Part shown: piece after piece, positions 1 through 10,457 of the stretch | How the letters are laid out: the number at the start of each line of letters is the position of its first letter | Position numbering within the stretch: the stretch's first letter is position 1 | Program-made: the position numbers and the translations under genes | Assembly: GCF_051020975.1 (NCBI RefSeq) | Contig: NW_027478159.1 | Coordinates: 8,634,501-8,698,500 of the forward strand | Direction of reading: 5' to 3' | From: Osmia lignaria lignaria | Lineage: Eukaryota > Arthropoda > Insecta > Hymenoptera > Megachilidae | Length of the DNA stretch: 64,000 nt | Notes under the pieces: generated by a model | The model's input: only the letters and a program-made list of their open reading frames with translations | Databases searched by the model: none | What the model was told of the DNA's origin: nothing

Positions 1-156
1 GAAGAAGAAATATCTCGAAATATGTCCGTCAGGCCCCTTCCCTTGAGATAAATCTGCAAATATCTCGGAAACGAAGCGAGCTATGGCAAAATGTTGAGAG
101 ACCTTTTTTGTAGAGAATTAAGTTTCCAACGTTTTATGTTCTATGATATTTTTTGA
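1..156. repeat. Partial satellite monomer at the left edge
   Basis: This is the last 156 bp of a monomer cut by the window edge. It begins inside the GAA-rich tract and runs through the second copy of the 27-bp internal element to the T-rich end. The array therefore continues to the left of the window. Confidence 0.95.
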
Positions 157-239
157 TCAGATGCGTAGTTCTCGAGATATATCAAGATATTTAAAAGTTC
201 CGAAGCCGCACCAACATAATAGAGATACAGAAACACCGT

Positions 240-266
240 GGCCCCTTTCTTTGAGATAACTCTGCA
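240..266 (+). repeat. Internal 27-bp element, copy 1 (reference monomer)
   Basis: Begins GGCCCCTTTCTTTGAGATAA. It matches the element at 354-380 in 24 of 27 positions, with mismatches at element positions 9, 11 and 21. The two copies are 114 bp apart, start to start, in every ordinary monomer. This suggests that the 322-bp unit contains an old internal duplication. A TAA in this element closes the plus-strand frame in most monomers. Confidence 0.8.
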
Positions 267-300
267 CTATTGCGAGCTGCAAATGCCACTTCCATCTTAG

Positions 301-332
301 CTGTGCAGAAGAAGAACAACAAGAAGAAGAAA
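301..332 (-). other. Purine tract; polypyrimidine tract plus CAG on the minus strand
   Basis: The plus strand carries a GAA/CAA triplet tract. Read on the minus strand it is a run of about 25 nearly pure pyrimidines (TTC and TTG triplets) followed by TGCACAG, which resembles a eukaryotic 3' splice acceptor. It is repeated in every monomer. Triplet-length change here explains the -3 indel near 631. There is no evidence in the window that it is used as a splice site, and I saw no strong matching donor. Confidence 0.4.
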
Positions 333-389
333 TATCTCGAAATATGTCCGTCAGGCCCCTTCCCTTGAGATAAATCTGCAAATATCTCG
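330..389 (+). repeat. Paired AAATATCTCG boxes, 50 bp apart
   Basis: AAATATCTCG occurs at 330-339 and again at 380-389, and this pair is kept in almost every monomer. Its exact reverse complement, CGAGATATTT, is present in the front of haplotype B monomers, and haplotype A has it with one mismatch (CAAGATATTT). Each monomer so carries three or four copies of one 10-bp box in both orientations. A protein-binding or hairpin role is possible but is inference only. Confidence 0.65.
354..380 (+). repeat. Internal 27-bp element, copy 2 (reference monomer)
   Basis: Begins GGCCCCTTCCCTTGAGATAA and is the partner of 240-266. It is directly followed by an AAATATCTCG box, whereas copy 1 is followed by CTATTGCGAG. 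Copy 2 is also a main site of family variation: GATAAATC, GATATATC and a diverged form with CAGTTCCTTTGAGCTGAATC all occur here in different monomers. Confidence 0.8.
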
Positions 390-478
390 GAAACGAAGAG
401 AGCTATGGCAAAATGTTAAGAGACCTTTTTTGTAGAGAATTAAGTTTCCTACTTTTTATGTTCTATGATATTTTTTGA

Positions 479-1119
479 TTAGATGCGTAGTTCTCGAGAT
501 ATATCAAGATATTTAAAAGTTCCGAAGCCGCACCAACATAATAGACATACAGAAACACCGTGGCCCCTTTCTTTCAGATAACTATGCACTATTGCGAGCT
601 GCAAATGCCACTTCCAGCTTAGCTGTGCAGAAGAACAACAAGAAGAAGAAATATCTCGAAATATGTCCGTCAGGCCCCTTCCCTTGAGATAAATCTGCAA
701 ATATCTCGGAAACGAAGAGAGCTATGGCAAAATATTAAGAGACCTTTTTTGTAGAGAATTAAGTTTCCTACAATTTATGTTCTATGATATTTTTTGATGA
801 GAAGCGTACTTTTCGAGATATATCGAGATATTTAAAAGTTCCGAAGCCGCACCAACATAATAGTGATACAGAAACACCGTGGCCCCTTTCGTTGAGATAA
901 CTCTGCACTAGTGCGAGCCGCAAATGCCACTTCCAGCTTAGCTGTGCAGAAGAAGAACAACAAGAAGAAGAAATATCTCGAAATATGTCCGTCAGGCCCC
1001 TTCCCTTGAGATAAATCTGCAAATATCTCGGAAACGAAGCGGGCTATGGCGAAATGTTAAGAGACCTTTTTTGTAGAGAATTAAGTTTCCTACTTTTTAT
1101 CTTCTACGATATTTTTTGA
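479..1119. repeat. Two monomers, the first 319 bp long (3-bp deletion)
   Basis: Monomer 479-797 lacks one GAA triplet in the purine tract near 631, making it 319 bp. Monomer 798-1119 has TGATGA in place of the TGATCA phase mark, an altered front (GCGTACTTTT) and GTGATAC in place of GAGATAC. These are the most individual monomers near the left edge, and I found no close partner for them further along. Confidence 0.85.
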
Positions 1120-2407
1120 TCAGATGCGTAGTTCTCGAGATATATCAAGATATTTAAAAGTTCCGAAGCCGCACCAACATAATAGAGATACAGAAACACC
1201 GTGGCCCCTTTCTTTGAGATAACTCTGCACTATTGCGCGCTGCAAATGCCACTTCCAGTTTAGCTGTGCAGAAGAAGAACAACAAGAAGAAGAAATATCT
1301 CGAAATATGTCCATCAGGACCCTTCCCTTGAGATAAATCTGCAAATATCTCGGAAACGAAGCGAGCTATGGCAAAATGTTAAGAGACCTTTTTTGTAGAG
1401 AATAATGTTTCCTACAATTTACGTTCTATGATATTTTTTGATCAGAAGCGTAGTTTTCGAGATATATCGAGATATTTAAAAGTTCCGAAGCCGCACCAAC
1501 ATAATAGAGATACAGAAAAACCGTGGCCCCTTTCTTTGAGATAACTCTGCACTATTGCGACCTGCAAATGCCACTTCCAGCTCAGCTGTGCAGAAGAAGA
1601 ACAACAAGAAGAAGAAATATCTCGAAATATGTCCGTCAGGCCACTTCCCTTGAGATAAATCTGCAAATATCTCGGAAACGAAGCGAGCTATGGCAAAATG
1701 TTAAGAGACCTTTTTTGTAGAGAATTATGTTTCCTACTTTTTATGTTCTATGATATTTTTTGATCAGACGCGTAGCTCTCGAGATATATCAAGATATTTA
1801 AAAGTTCCGAAGCCGCACCAACATAATAGAGATACAGAAACAGCGTGGCCCCTTTCTTTGAGATATCTCTGCACTATTGCGAGCTGCAAATGCCACTTCC
1901 AGCTTAGCTGCGCAGAAGAAGAACAACAAGAAGAAGAAATATCTCGAAATATGTCCGTCAGGCCCCTTCCCTTGAGATAAATCTGCAAATATCTCGGAAA
2001 CGAAGCGAGCTATGGCAAAATGTTAAGAGACCTTATTTGCAGAGAATTAAGTTTCCTACTTTTTATGTTCTATGATATTTTTTGATCAGATGCGTAGTTC
2101 TCGAGATATATCAAGATATTTAAAAGTTCCGAAACCGCACCAACATAATAGAGATACAGAAACACCGTGGCCCCTTTCTTTGAGATAACTCTGCACTAGT
2201 GCGAGCTGTAAATGCCACTTCCAGCTTAGCTGTGCAGAAGAAGAACAACAAGAAGAAGAAATATCTCGAAATATGTCCGTCAGGCCCCTTCCCTTGAGAT
2301 ATATCTGCAAATATCTCGGAAACGAAGCGAGCTATGGCAAAATGTTAAGAGACGTTTTTTGTAGAGAATTAAGTTTCCTACTTTCTATGTTCTATGATAT
2401 TTTTTGA
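1120..2407. repeat. Four-monomer block, copy 1 (partner at 14322-15609)
   Basis: Monomers 1120, 1442, 1764 and 2086 match 14322, 14644, 14966 and 15288 in order, at a fixed offset of 13,202 bp (41 x 322). Shared rare variants include CCATCAGGACCC, AGAATAATGTTTCC with TTTACGTTC, GACGCGTAGCTCTCGAG, CCTTATTTGCAG and GAAACCGCACC. The match ends after 2407, where the next monomers differ. Confidence 0.85.
1442..1763. repeat. Representative monomer, front haplotype B
   Basis: Haplotype B has GAAGCGTAGTTTTCGAG at the front, then ATCGAGATATTT, so that CGAGATATAT (1458-1467) and CGAGATATTT (1468-1477) form a perfect 10-bp direct doublet. It usually follows an upstream segment with TTATGTTTCC and CAATTTA instead of TTAAGTTTCC and CTTTTTA. 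This monomer also carries a middle variant with GCGACCTGC and CAGCTCAGC, which recurs at 5628, 14644, 20440, 23660 and (in part) 7560. A and B monomers are interspersed with no simple alternation. Confidence 0.85.
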
Positions 2408-2729
2408 TCAGAACCGTAGTTCTCGAGATATATCAAGATATTTAAAAGTTCCGAAGCCGCACCAACATAATAGGGATACAGAAACACCGTGGCCCCTTTC
2501 TTTGAGATAACTCTGCACTAGTGCGAGCCGCAAATGCCACTTCCAGCTTAGCTGTGCAGAAGAAGAACAACAAGAAGAAGAAATATCTCGAAATATGTCC
2601 GTCAGGCCCCTTCCCTTGAGATAAATCTGCAAATATCTCGGAAACGAAGCGAGCTATGGCGAAATGTTAAGAGACCTTTTTTGTAGAGAATTAAGTTTCC
2701 TACTTTTTATCTTCTATGATATTTTTTGA
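2408..2729. repeat. Satellite monomer with GAACCG front variant
   Basis: Haplotype A monomer with GAACCGTAG instead of GATGCGTAG, GGGATAC, and the CTAGTGCGAGCCGC middle variant. It sits at the boundary between two duplicated blocks (1120-2407 and 2730-6593). Confidence 0.7.
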
Positions 2730-5700
2730 TCAGATGCGTAGTTCTCGAGATATATCAAGATATTTAAAAGTTCCGAAGCCGCACCAACATAATAGAGATA
2801 CAGAAACACCGTGGCCCCTCTCTTTGAGATAACTCTGCACTATTGCGAGCTGGAAATGCCACTTCCAGTTTAGCTGTGCAGAAGAAGGACAACAAGAAGA
2901 AGAAATATCTCGAAATATGTCCGTTAGGCCCCTTCCCTTGAGATAAATCTGCAAATATCTCGGAAACGAAGCGAGCTAGGGCGAAATGTTAAGAGACCTT
3001 TTTTGTAGAGAATTAAGTTTCCTACTTTTTATGTTCTATGATATTTTTTGATCAGATGCGTAGTTCTCGAGATATATCAAGATATTTAAAAGTTCCGAAG
3101 CCGCACCAACATAATAGAGATACAGAAACACCGTGGCCCCTTTCTTTGAGATAACTCTGCACTATTGCGAGCTGCTAATGCCACTTCCAGCTTAGCTGTG
3201 CAGAGGAAGAACAACAAGAAGAAGAAATATCTCGAAATATGTCCGTCAGGCCAGTTCCTTTGAGCTGAATCTGCAAATATCTCGGAAACGAAGCGAGCTA
3301 TGGCAAAATGTTAAGAGACGTTTTTTGTAGAGAATTATGTTTCCTACAATTTATGTTCTATGATATTTTTTGATCAGAAGCGTAGTTTTCGAGATATATC
3401 GAGATATTTAAAAGTTCCGAAGCCGCACCAACATAATAGGGATACAGAAACACCGTGGCCCCTTTCTTTGAGATAACTCTGCACTAGTGCGAGCCGCAAA
3501 TGCCACTTCCAGCTTAGCTGTGCAGAAGAAGAACAACAAGAAGAAGAAATATCTCGAAATATGTCCGTCAGGCCCCTTCCCTTGAGATAAATCTGCAAAT
3601 ATCTCGGAAACGAAGCGAGCTATGGCGAAATGTTAAGAGACCTTTTTTGTAGAGAATTAAGTTTCCCACTTTTTATCTTCTACGATATTTTTTGATCAGA
3701 TGCGTAGTTCTCGAGATATATCAAGATATTTAAAAGTTCCGAAGCCGCACCAACATAATAGAGATACAGAAACACCGTGGCCCCTTTCTTTGAGATAACT
3801 CTGCACTATTGCGAGCTGCTAATGCCACTTCCAGCTTAGCTGTGCAGAGGAAGAACAACAAGAAGAAGAAATATCTCGAAATATGTCCGTCAGGCCAGTT
3901 CCTTTGAGCTGAATCTGCAAATATCTCGGAAACGAAGCGAGCTATGGCAAAATGTTAAGAGACGTTTTTTGTAGAGAATTATGTTTCCTACAATTTATGT
4001 TCTATTATATTTTTTGATCAGAAGCGTAGTTTTCGAGATATATCGAGATATTTAAAAGTTCCGAAGCCGCACCAACATAATAGGGATACAGAAACACCGT
4101 GGCCCCTTTCTTTGAGATAACTCTGCACTAGTGCGAGCCGCAAATGCCACTTCCAGCTTAGCTGTGCAGAAGAAGAACAACAAGAAGAAGAAATATCTCG
4201 AAATATGTCCGTCGGGCCCGTTCCTTTGAGCTGAATCTGCAAATATCTCGGAAACAAAGCGAGCTATGGCAAAATGTTAAGAGACGTTTTTTGTAGAGAA
4301 TTATGTTTCCTACAATTTATGTTCTATCATATTTTTTGATCAGAAGCGTAGTTTTCGAGATATATCGAGATATTTAAAAGTTCCGAAGCCGCACCAACAT
4401 AATAGAGATACAGAAACACCGTGGCCCCTTTCTTTGAGATAACTCTGCACTAGTGCGAGCCGCAAACGCCACTTCCAGCTTAGCTGTGCAGAAGAAGAAC
4501 AACAAGAAGAAGAAATATCTCGAAATATGTCCGACAGGCCCCTTCCCTTGAGATAAATCTGCAAATATCTCGGAAACGAAGCGAGCTATGGCGAAATGTT
4601 AAGAGACCTTTTTTGTAGAGAATTAAGTTTCCTACTTTTTATCTTCTATGATATTTTTTGATCAGATGCGTAGTTCTCGAGATATATCAAGATATTTAAA
4701 AGTTCCGAAGCCGCACCAACATAATAGAGATACAGAAACACCGTGGCCCCTTTCTTTGAGATAACTCTGCACTATTGCGAGCTGCAAATGCCACTTCCAG
4801 CTTAGCTGTGCAGAAGAAGAACAACAAGAAGAAGAAATATCTCGAAATATGTCCGTCAGGCCCCTTCCCTTGAGATATATCTGCAAATATCTCGGAAACG
4901 AAGCGAGCTATGGCAAAATGTTAAGAGACCTTTTTTGTAGAGAATTATGTTTCCTACAATTTAGGTTCTATGATATTTTTTGGTCAGAAGCGTAGTTTTC
5001 GAGATATATCGAGATATTTAAAAGTTCCGAAGCCGCACCAACATAATAGAGATACAGAAACACCGTGGCCCCTTTCTTTGAGATAACTCTGCACTAGTGC
5101 GAGCCGCAAATGCCACTTCCAGCTTAGCTGTGCAGAAGAAGAACAACAAGAAGAAGAAATATCTCGAAATATGTCCGTCAGGCCCCTTCCCTTGAGATAA
5201 ATCTGCAAATATCTCGGAATCGAAGAGAGCTATGGCGAAATGTTAAGAGACCTTTTTTGTAGAGAATTAAGTTTCCTACTTTTTATCCTCTACGATATTT
5301 TTTGATCAGATGCGTAGTTCTCGAGATATATCAAGATATTTAAAAGTTCCGAAGCCGCACCAACATAATAGAGATACAGAAACACCGTGGCCCCTTTCTT
5401 TGAGATAACTCTGCACTATTGCGCGCTGCAAATGCCACTTCCAGTTTAGCTGTGCAGAAGAAGAACAACAAGAAGAAGAAATATCTCGAAATATGTCCAT
5501 CAGGACCCTTCCCTTGAGATAAATCTGCAAATATCTCGGAAACGAAGCGAGCTATGGCAAAATGTTAAGAGACCTTTTTTGTAGAGAATAATGTTTCCTA
5601 CAATTTACGTTCTATGATATTTTTTGATCAGAAGCGTAGTTTTCGAGATATATCGAGATATTTAAAAGTTCCGAAGCCGCACCAACATAATAGAGATACA

Positions 5701-6593
5701 GAAAAACCGTGGCCCCTTTCTTTGAGATAACTCTGCACTATTGCGACCTGCAAATGCCACTTCCAGCTCAGCTGTGCAGAAGAAGAACAACAAGAAGAAG
5801 AAATATCTCGAAATATGTCCGTCAGGCCACTTCCCTTGAGATAAATCTGCAAATATCTCGGAAACGAAGCGAGCTATGGCAAAATGTTAAGAGACGTTTT
5901 TTGTAGAGAATTATGTTTCCTACAATTTATGTTGTGTCATATTTTTTGATCAGAAGCGTAGTTTTCGAGATATATCGAGATATTTAAAAGTTCCGAAGCC
6001 GCACCAACATAATAGAGATACAGAAACACCGTGGCCCCTTTCTTTGAGATAACTCTGCACTAGTGCGAGCCGCAAATGCCACTTCCAGCTTAGCTGTGCA
6101 GAAGAAGAACAACAAGAAGAAGAAATATCTCGAAATATGTCCGACAGGCCCCTTCCCTTGAGATAAATCTGCAAATATCTCGGAAACGAAGCGAGCTATG
6201 GCGAAATGTTAAGAGACCTTTTTTGTAGAGAATTAAGTTTCCTACTTTTTATCTTCTATGATATTTTTTGATCAGATGCGTAGTTCTCGAGATATATCAA
6301 GATATTTAAAAGTTCCGAAGCCGCACCAACATAATAGAGATACAGAAACACCGTGGCCCCTTTCTTTGAGATAACTCTGCACTATTGCGCGCTGCAAATG
6401 CCACTTCCAGCTTAGCTGTGCAGAAGAAGAACAACAAGAAGAAGAAATATCTCGAAATATGTCCGTCAGGCCCCTTCCCTTGAGATAAATCTGCAAATAT
6501 CTCGGAAACGAAGCGAGCTATGGCAAAATGTTAAGAGACCTTTTTTGTAGAGAATTAAGTTTCCTACTTTTTATGTTCTATGATATTTTTCGA
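2730..6593. repeat. Twelve-monomer block, copy 1 (partner at 17864-21405)
   Basis: Monomers 2730-4983 match 17864-20117 at 15,134 bp (47 x 322). After one extra monomer (4984-5305), monomers 5306-6593 match 20118-21405 at 14,812 bp (46 x 322). Monomer 6594 shares only its front (GAGGCGTAG) with 21406. Markers include GAAGGACAACAAG (monomer 2730), CTAATG middles (3052, 3696), CATATTTTTTGATC with CCGACAGG (4340, 5950) and GCGCGCTGC. One monomer was gained in this copy or lost in the partner. Divergence is higher than in the HORs further right, so this looks like an older duplication. Confidence 0.75.
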
Positions 6594-6915
6594 TCAGAGG
6601 CGTAGTTCTCGAGATATATCAAGATATTTAAAAGTTCCGAAGCCGCACCAACATAATAGAGATACAGAAACACCGTGGCCCCTTTCTTTGAGATAACTCT
6701 GCACGATTGCGAGCTGGAAATGCCACTTCCAGCTTAGCTGTGCAGAAGAACAACAACAAGAAGAAGAAATATCTCGAAATATGTCCGACAGGCCCCTTCC
6801 CTTGAGATAAATCTGCAAATATCTCGGAAACGAAGCGAGCTATGGCAAAATGTTAAGAGACCTTTTTTGTAGAGAATTAAGTTTCCTACTTTTTATGTTC
6901 TATGATATTTTTTGA
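6594..6915. repeat. Satellite monomer with GAGGCGTAG front
   Basis: Front GAGGCGTAG preceded by ATTTTTCGATC, middle GATTGCGAGCTGG, purine tract GAAGAACAACAACAAG and tail CCGACAGG. The front matches 20118, 21406, 24626, 28488 and 29454, while the purine-tract and tail variants match monomers such as 27844, so it is mosaic. Confidence 0.7.
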
Positions 6916-8525
6916 TCAGATGCGTAGTTCTCGAGATATATCAAGATATCTAAAAGTTCCGAAGCCGCACCAACATAATAGAGATACAGAAACACCGTGG
7001 CCCCTTTCTTTGAGATAACTCTGCACTATTGCGAGCTGCAAATGCCACTTCCAGCTTAGCTGTGCAGAAGAAGAACAACAAGATGAAGAAATATCTCGAA
7101 ATATGTCCGTCAGGCCCCTTCCCTTGAGATAAATCTGCAAATATCTCGGAAACAAAGAGAGCTATGGCAAAATGTTAAGAGACCTTTTTTGTAGAGAATT
7201 AAGTTTCCTACTTTTTATGTTCTATGATATTTTTTGATTAGATGCGTAGTTCTCGAGATATATCAAGATATTTAAAAGTTCCGAAGCCGCACCAACATAA
7301 TAGAGATACAGAAACACCGTGGCCCCTTTCTTTAAGATAACTCTGCACTATTGCGAGCTGTAAATGCCACTTCCAGCTTAGCTGTGCAGAAGAAGAACAA
7401 CAAGAAGAAGAAATATCTCGAAATATGTCCGTCAGGCCCCTTCCCTTGAGATATATCTGGAAATATCTCGGAAACGAAGCGAGCTATGGCGAAATGTTAA
7501 GAGACCTTTTTTGTAGAGAATTATGTTTCCTACAATTTATGTTCTATGATATTTTTTGATCAGAAGCGTAGTTTTCGAGATATATCGAGATATTTAAAAG
7601 TTCCGAAGCCGCACCAACATAATAGAGATACAGAAACACCGTGGCCCCTTTCTTTGAGATAACTCTGCACTATTGCGACCTGCAAATGCCACTTCCAGCT
7701 CAGCTGTGCAGAAGAAGAACAACAAGAAGAAGAAATATCTCGAAATATGTCCGTCAGGCCCCTTCCCTTGAGATAAATCTGCAAATATCTCGGAAACGAA
7801 GCGAGCTATGGCAAAATGTTAAGAGACCTTTTTTGTAGAGAATTAAGTTTCCTACTTTTTATGTTCTATGATATTTTTTGATCAGATGCGTAGTTCTCGA
7901 GATATATCAAGATATCTAAAAGTTCCGAAGCCGCACCAACATAATAGAGATACAGAAACACCGTGGCCCCTTTCTTTGAGATAACTCTGCACTATTGCGA
8001 GCTGCAAATGCCACTTCCAGCTTAGCTGTGCAGAAGAAGAACAACAAGATGAAGAAATATCTCGAAATATGTCCGTCAGGCCCCTTCCCTTGAGATAAAT
8101 CTGCAAATATCTCGGAAACAAAGAGAGCTATGGCAAAATGTTAAGAGACCTTTTTTGTAGAGAATTATGTTTCCTACAATTTATGTTCTATGATATTTTT
8201 TGATCAGAAGCGTAGTTTTCGAGATATATCGAGATATTTAAAAGTTCCGAAGCCGCACCAACATAATAGAGATACAGAAACACCGTGGCCCCTTTCGTTT
8301 AGATAACTCTGCACTAGTGCGAGCCGCACATGCCACTTCCAGCTTAGCTGTGCAGAAGAAGAACAACAAGAAGAAGAAATATCTCGAAATATGTCCGTCA
8401 GGCCCCTTCCCTTGAGATAAATCTGCAAATATCTCGGAAACGAAGCGAGCTATGGCAAAATGTTGAGAGACCTATTTTGTAGAGAATTAAGTTTCCTACT
8501 ATTTATGTTCTATGATATTTTTGGA
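6916..8525. repeat. Five monomers with a GATGAAG marker, including a 3-monomer (966-bp) repeat
   Basis: Monomers 6916 and 7882 are near-identical and 966 bp apart. Both carry ATATCTAAAAG, GATGAAGAAAT and AAACAAAGAGAGC. Monomer 7238 (GATTAGATG, TTTAAGATAAC) recurs at 10780, and 8204 (CGTTTAGATAAC) recurs at 11102. The order is therefore partly repeated in 10458-11423. Confidence 0.75.
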
Positions 8526-9813
8526 TCAGATGCGTAGTTCTCGAGATATATCAAGATATTTAAAAGTTCCGAAGCCGCACCAACATAATAGAGATACAGA
8601 AACACCGTGGCCCCTTTCTTTGAGATAACTCTGCACTAGAGCGAGCCGCAAATGCCACTTCCAGCTTAGCTGTGCAGAAGAAGAACAACAAGAAGAAGAA
8701 ATATCTCGAAATATGTCCGTCAGGCCACTTCCCTTGAGATAAATCTGCAAATATCTCGGAAACGAAGCGAGCTATGGCAAAATGTTAAGAGACCTTTTTT
8801 GTAGAGAATTATGTTTCCTACTTTTTATGTTCTATGATATTTTTTGATCAGACGCGTAGCTCTCGAGATATATCAAGATATTTAAAAGTTCCGAAGCCGC
8901 ACCAACATAATAGAGATACAGAAACAGCGTGGCCCCTTTCTTTAAGATATCTCTGCACTATTGCGAGCTGCAAATGCCACTTCCAGCTTAGCTGCGCAGA
9001 AGAAGAACAACAAGAAGAAGAAATATCTCGAAATATGTCCGTCAGGCCCCTTCCCTTGAGATAAATCTGCAAATATCTCGGAAACGAAGCGAGCTATGGC
9101 AAAATGTTAAGAGACCTTATTTGCAGAGAATTAAGTTTCCTACTTTTTATGTTCTATGATATTTTTTGATCAGATGCGTAGTTCTCGAGATATATCAAGA
9201 TATTTAAAAGTTCCGAAACCGCACCAACATAATAGAGATACAGAAACACCGTGGCCCCGTTCTTTGAGATAACTCTGCACTAGTGCGAGCTGTAAATGCC
9301 ACTTCCAGCTTAGCTGTGCAGAAGAAGAACAACAAGAAGAAGAAATATCTCGAAATATGTCCGTCACGCCCCTTCCCTTGAGATATATCTGCAAATATCT
9401 CGGAAACGAAGCGAGCTATGGCAAAATGTTAAGAGACGTTTTTTGTAGAGAATTAAGTTTCCTACTTTTTATGTTCTATGATATTTTTTGATCAGATGCG
9501 TAGTTCTCGAGATATATCAAGATATTTAAAAGTTCCGAAGCCGCACCAACATAATAGAGATACAGAAACACCGTGGCCCCTTTCTTTGAGATAACTCTGC
9601 ACTATTGCGAGCTGCAAATGCCACTTCCAGCTTAGCTGTGCAGAGGAAGAACAACAAGAAGAAGAAATATCTCGAAATATGTCCGTCAGGCCAGTTCCTT
9701 TGAGCTGAATCTGCAAATATCTCGGAAACGAAGCGAGCTATGGCAAAATGTTAAGAGACGTTTTTTGTAGAGAATTATGTTTCCTACAATTCATGTTCTA
9801 TGATATTTTTTGA
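8526..9813. repeat. Four-monomer block, copy 1 of a 3220-bp (10-monomer) period
   Basis: Monomers 8526, 8848, 9170 and 9492 match 11746, 12068, 12390 and 12712 at exactly 3220 bp. Shared rare variants include TTTTTGGATCAG, CTAGAGCGAGCC, GACGCGTAGCTC, CCTTATTTGCAG and CAATTCATG. The preceding TGTTGAGAGACC and CTATTTATG are also shared. Confidence 0.85.
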
Positions 9814-10457
9814 TCAGATGCGTAGTTCTCGAGATATATCAAGATATTTAAAAGTTCCGAAGCCGCACCAACATAATAGAGATACAGAAACACCGTGGCC
9901 CCTTTCTTTGAGATAACTCTGCACTAGTGCGAGCTGTAAATGCCACTTCCAGCTTAGCTGTGCAGAAGAAGAACAACAAGAAGAAGAAATATCTCGAAAT
10001 ATGTCCGTCACGCCCCTTCCCTTGAGATATATCTGCAAATATCTCGGAAACGAAGCGAGCTATGGCAAAATGTTAAGAGACGTTTTTTGTAGAGAATTAA
10101 GTTTCCTACTTTTTATGTTCTATGATATTTTTTGATCAGATGCGTAGTTCTCGAGATATATCAAGATATTTAAAAGTTCCGAAGCCGCACCAACATAATA
10201 GAGATACAGAAACACCGTGGCCCCTTTCTTTGAGATAACTCTGCACTATTGCGAGCTGCAAATGCCACTTCCAGCTTAGCTGTGCAGAGGAAGAACAACA
10301 AGAAGAAGAAATATCTCGAAATATGTCCGTCAGGCCAGTTCCTTTGAGCTGAATCTGCAAATATCTCGGAAACGAAGCGAGCTATGGCAAAATGTTAAGA
10401 GACGTTTTTTGTAGAGAATTATGTTTCCTACAATTCATGTTCTATGATATTTTTTGA
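9814..10457. repeat. Two-monomer (644-bp) tandem duplication of 9170-9813
   Basis: Monomers 9814 and 10136 repeat 9170 and 9492, including GTCACGCCCC, GAGCTGTAAATG, the diverged tail with CAGTTCCTTTGAGCTG, and CAATTCATG at the end. Visible differences include CCCCGTTC at about 9255 against CCCCTTTC, and GAAACCGC against GAAGCCGC. It is a recent 2-mer expansion inside the 10-mer period. Confidence 0.85.

Larger units (their letters stand above)
157..478. repeat. Reference monomer, front haplotype A (322 bp)
   Basis: First complete monomer, used here to describe internal layout. Order along the plus strand: TCAG phase mark; TCTCGAGA and CGAGATAT at 171-180; TATTTAAAAG at about 189-198; first 27-bp element at 240-266; purine tract at about 306-331; AAATATCTCG box at 330-339; second 27-bp element at 354-380; AAATATCTCG again at 380-389; then a T-rich end with T runs at 426-431, 453-457 and 471-476. 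Haplotype A has GATGCGTAGTTCTCGAG at the front with TATATCAAGATATTT after it, and usually follows an upstream segment reading TTAAGTTTCC with CTTTTTATG. Confidence 0.9.

Noticed and set aside
301..400. Hammerhead ribozyme as in some animal satellites
   Set aside because: There is CGAAA near GTCC, but no CTGANGA core at a workable distance on either strand.
157..478. Ordinary pol III promoter (A box plus B box)
   Set aside because: The ordinary monomer has GTTCCGAAGCC, one base too long for a B box, and no good A box; only the two 1-bp-deletion monomers fit the B-box core.
421..478. Bent DNA from phased T tracts
   Set aside because: T runs at 426-431, 453-457 and 471-476 are about 27 and 18 bp apart, not clear multiples of the helical repeat; it would need a curvature calculation.
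1458..1475. CENP-B box
   Set aside because: TTCGAGATATATCGA keeps TTCG and the central A but fails three of the four bases of the CGGG half. I found no full match in the ordinary monomer on either strand by eye.
1523..1720. Plus-strand 65-codon frame in monomers of the GCGACCTGC type
   Set aside because: It begins with GTG, crosses the monomer tail, is present only in a few related monomers and shows no domain; a chance frame in a repeat.
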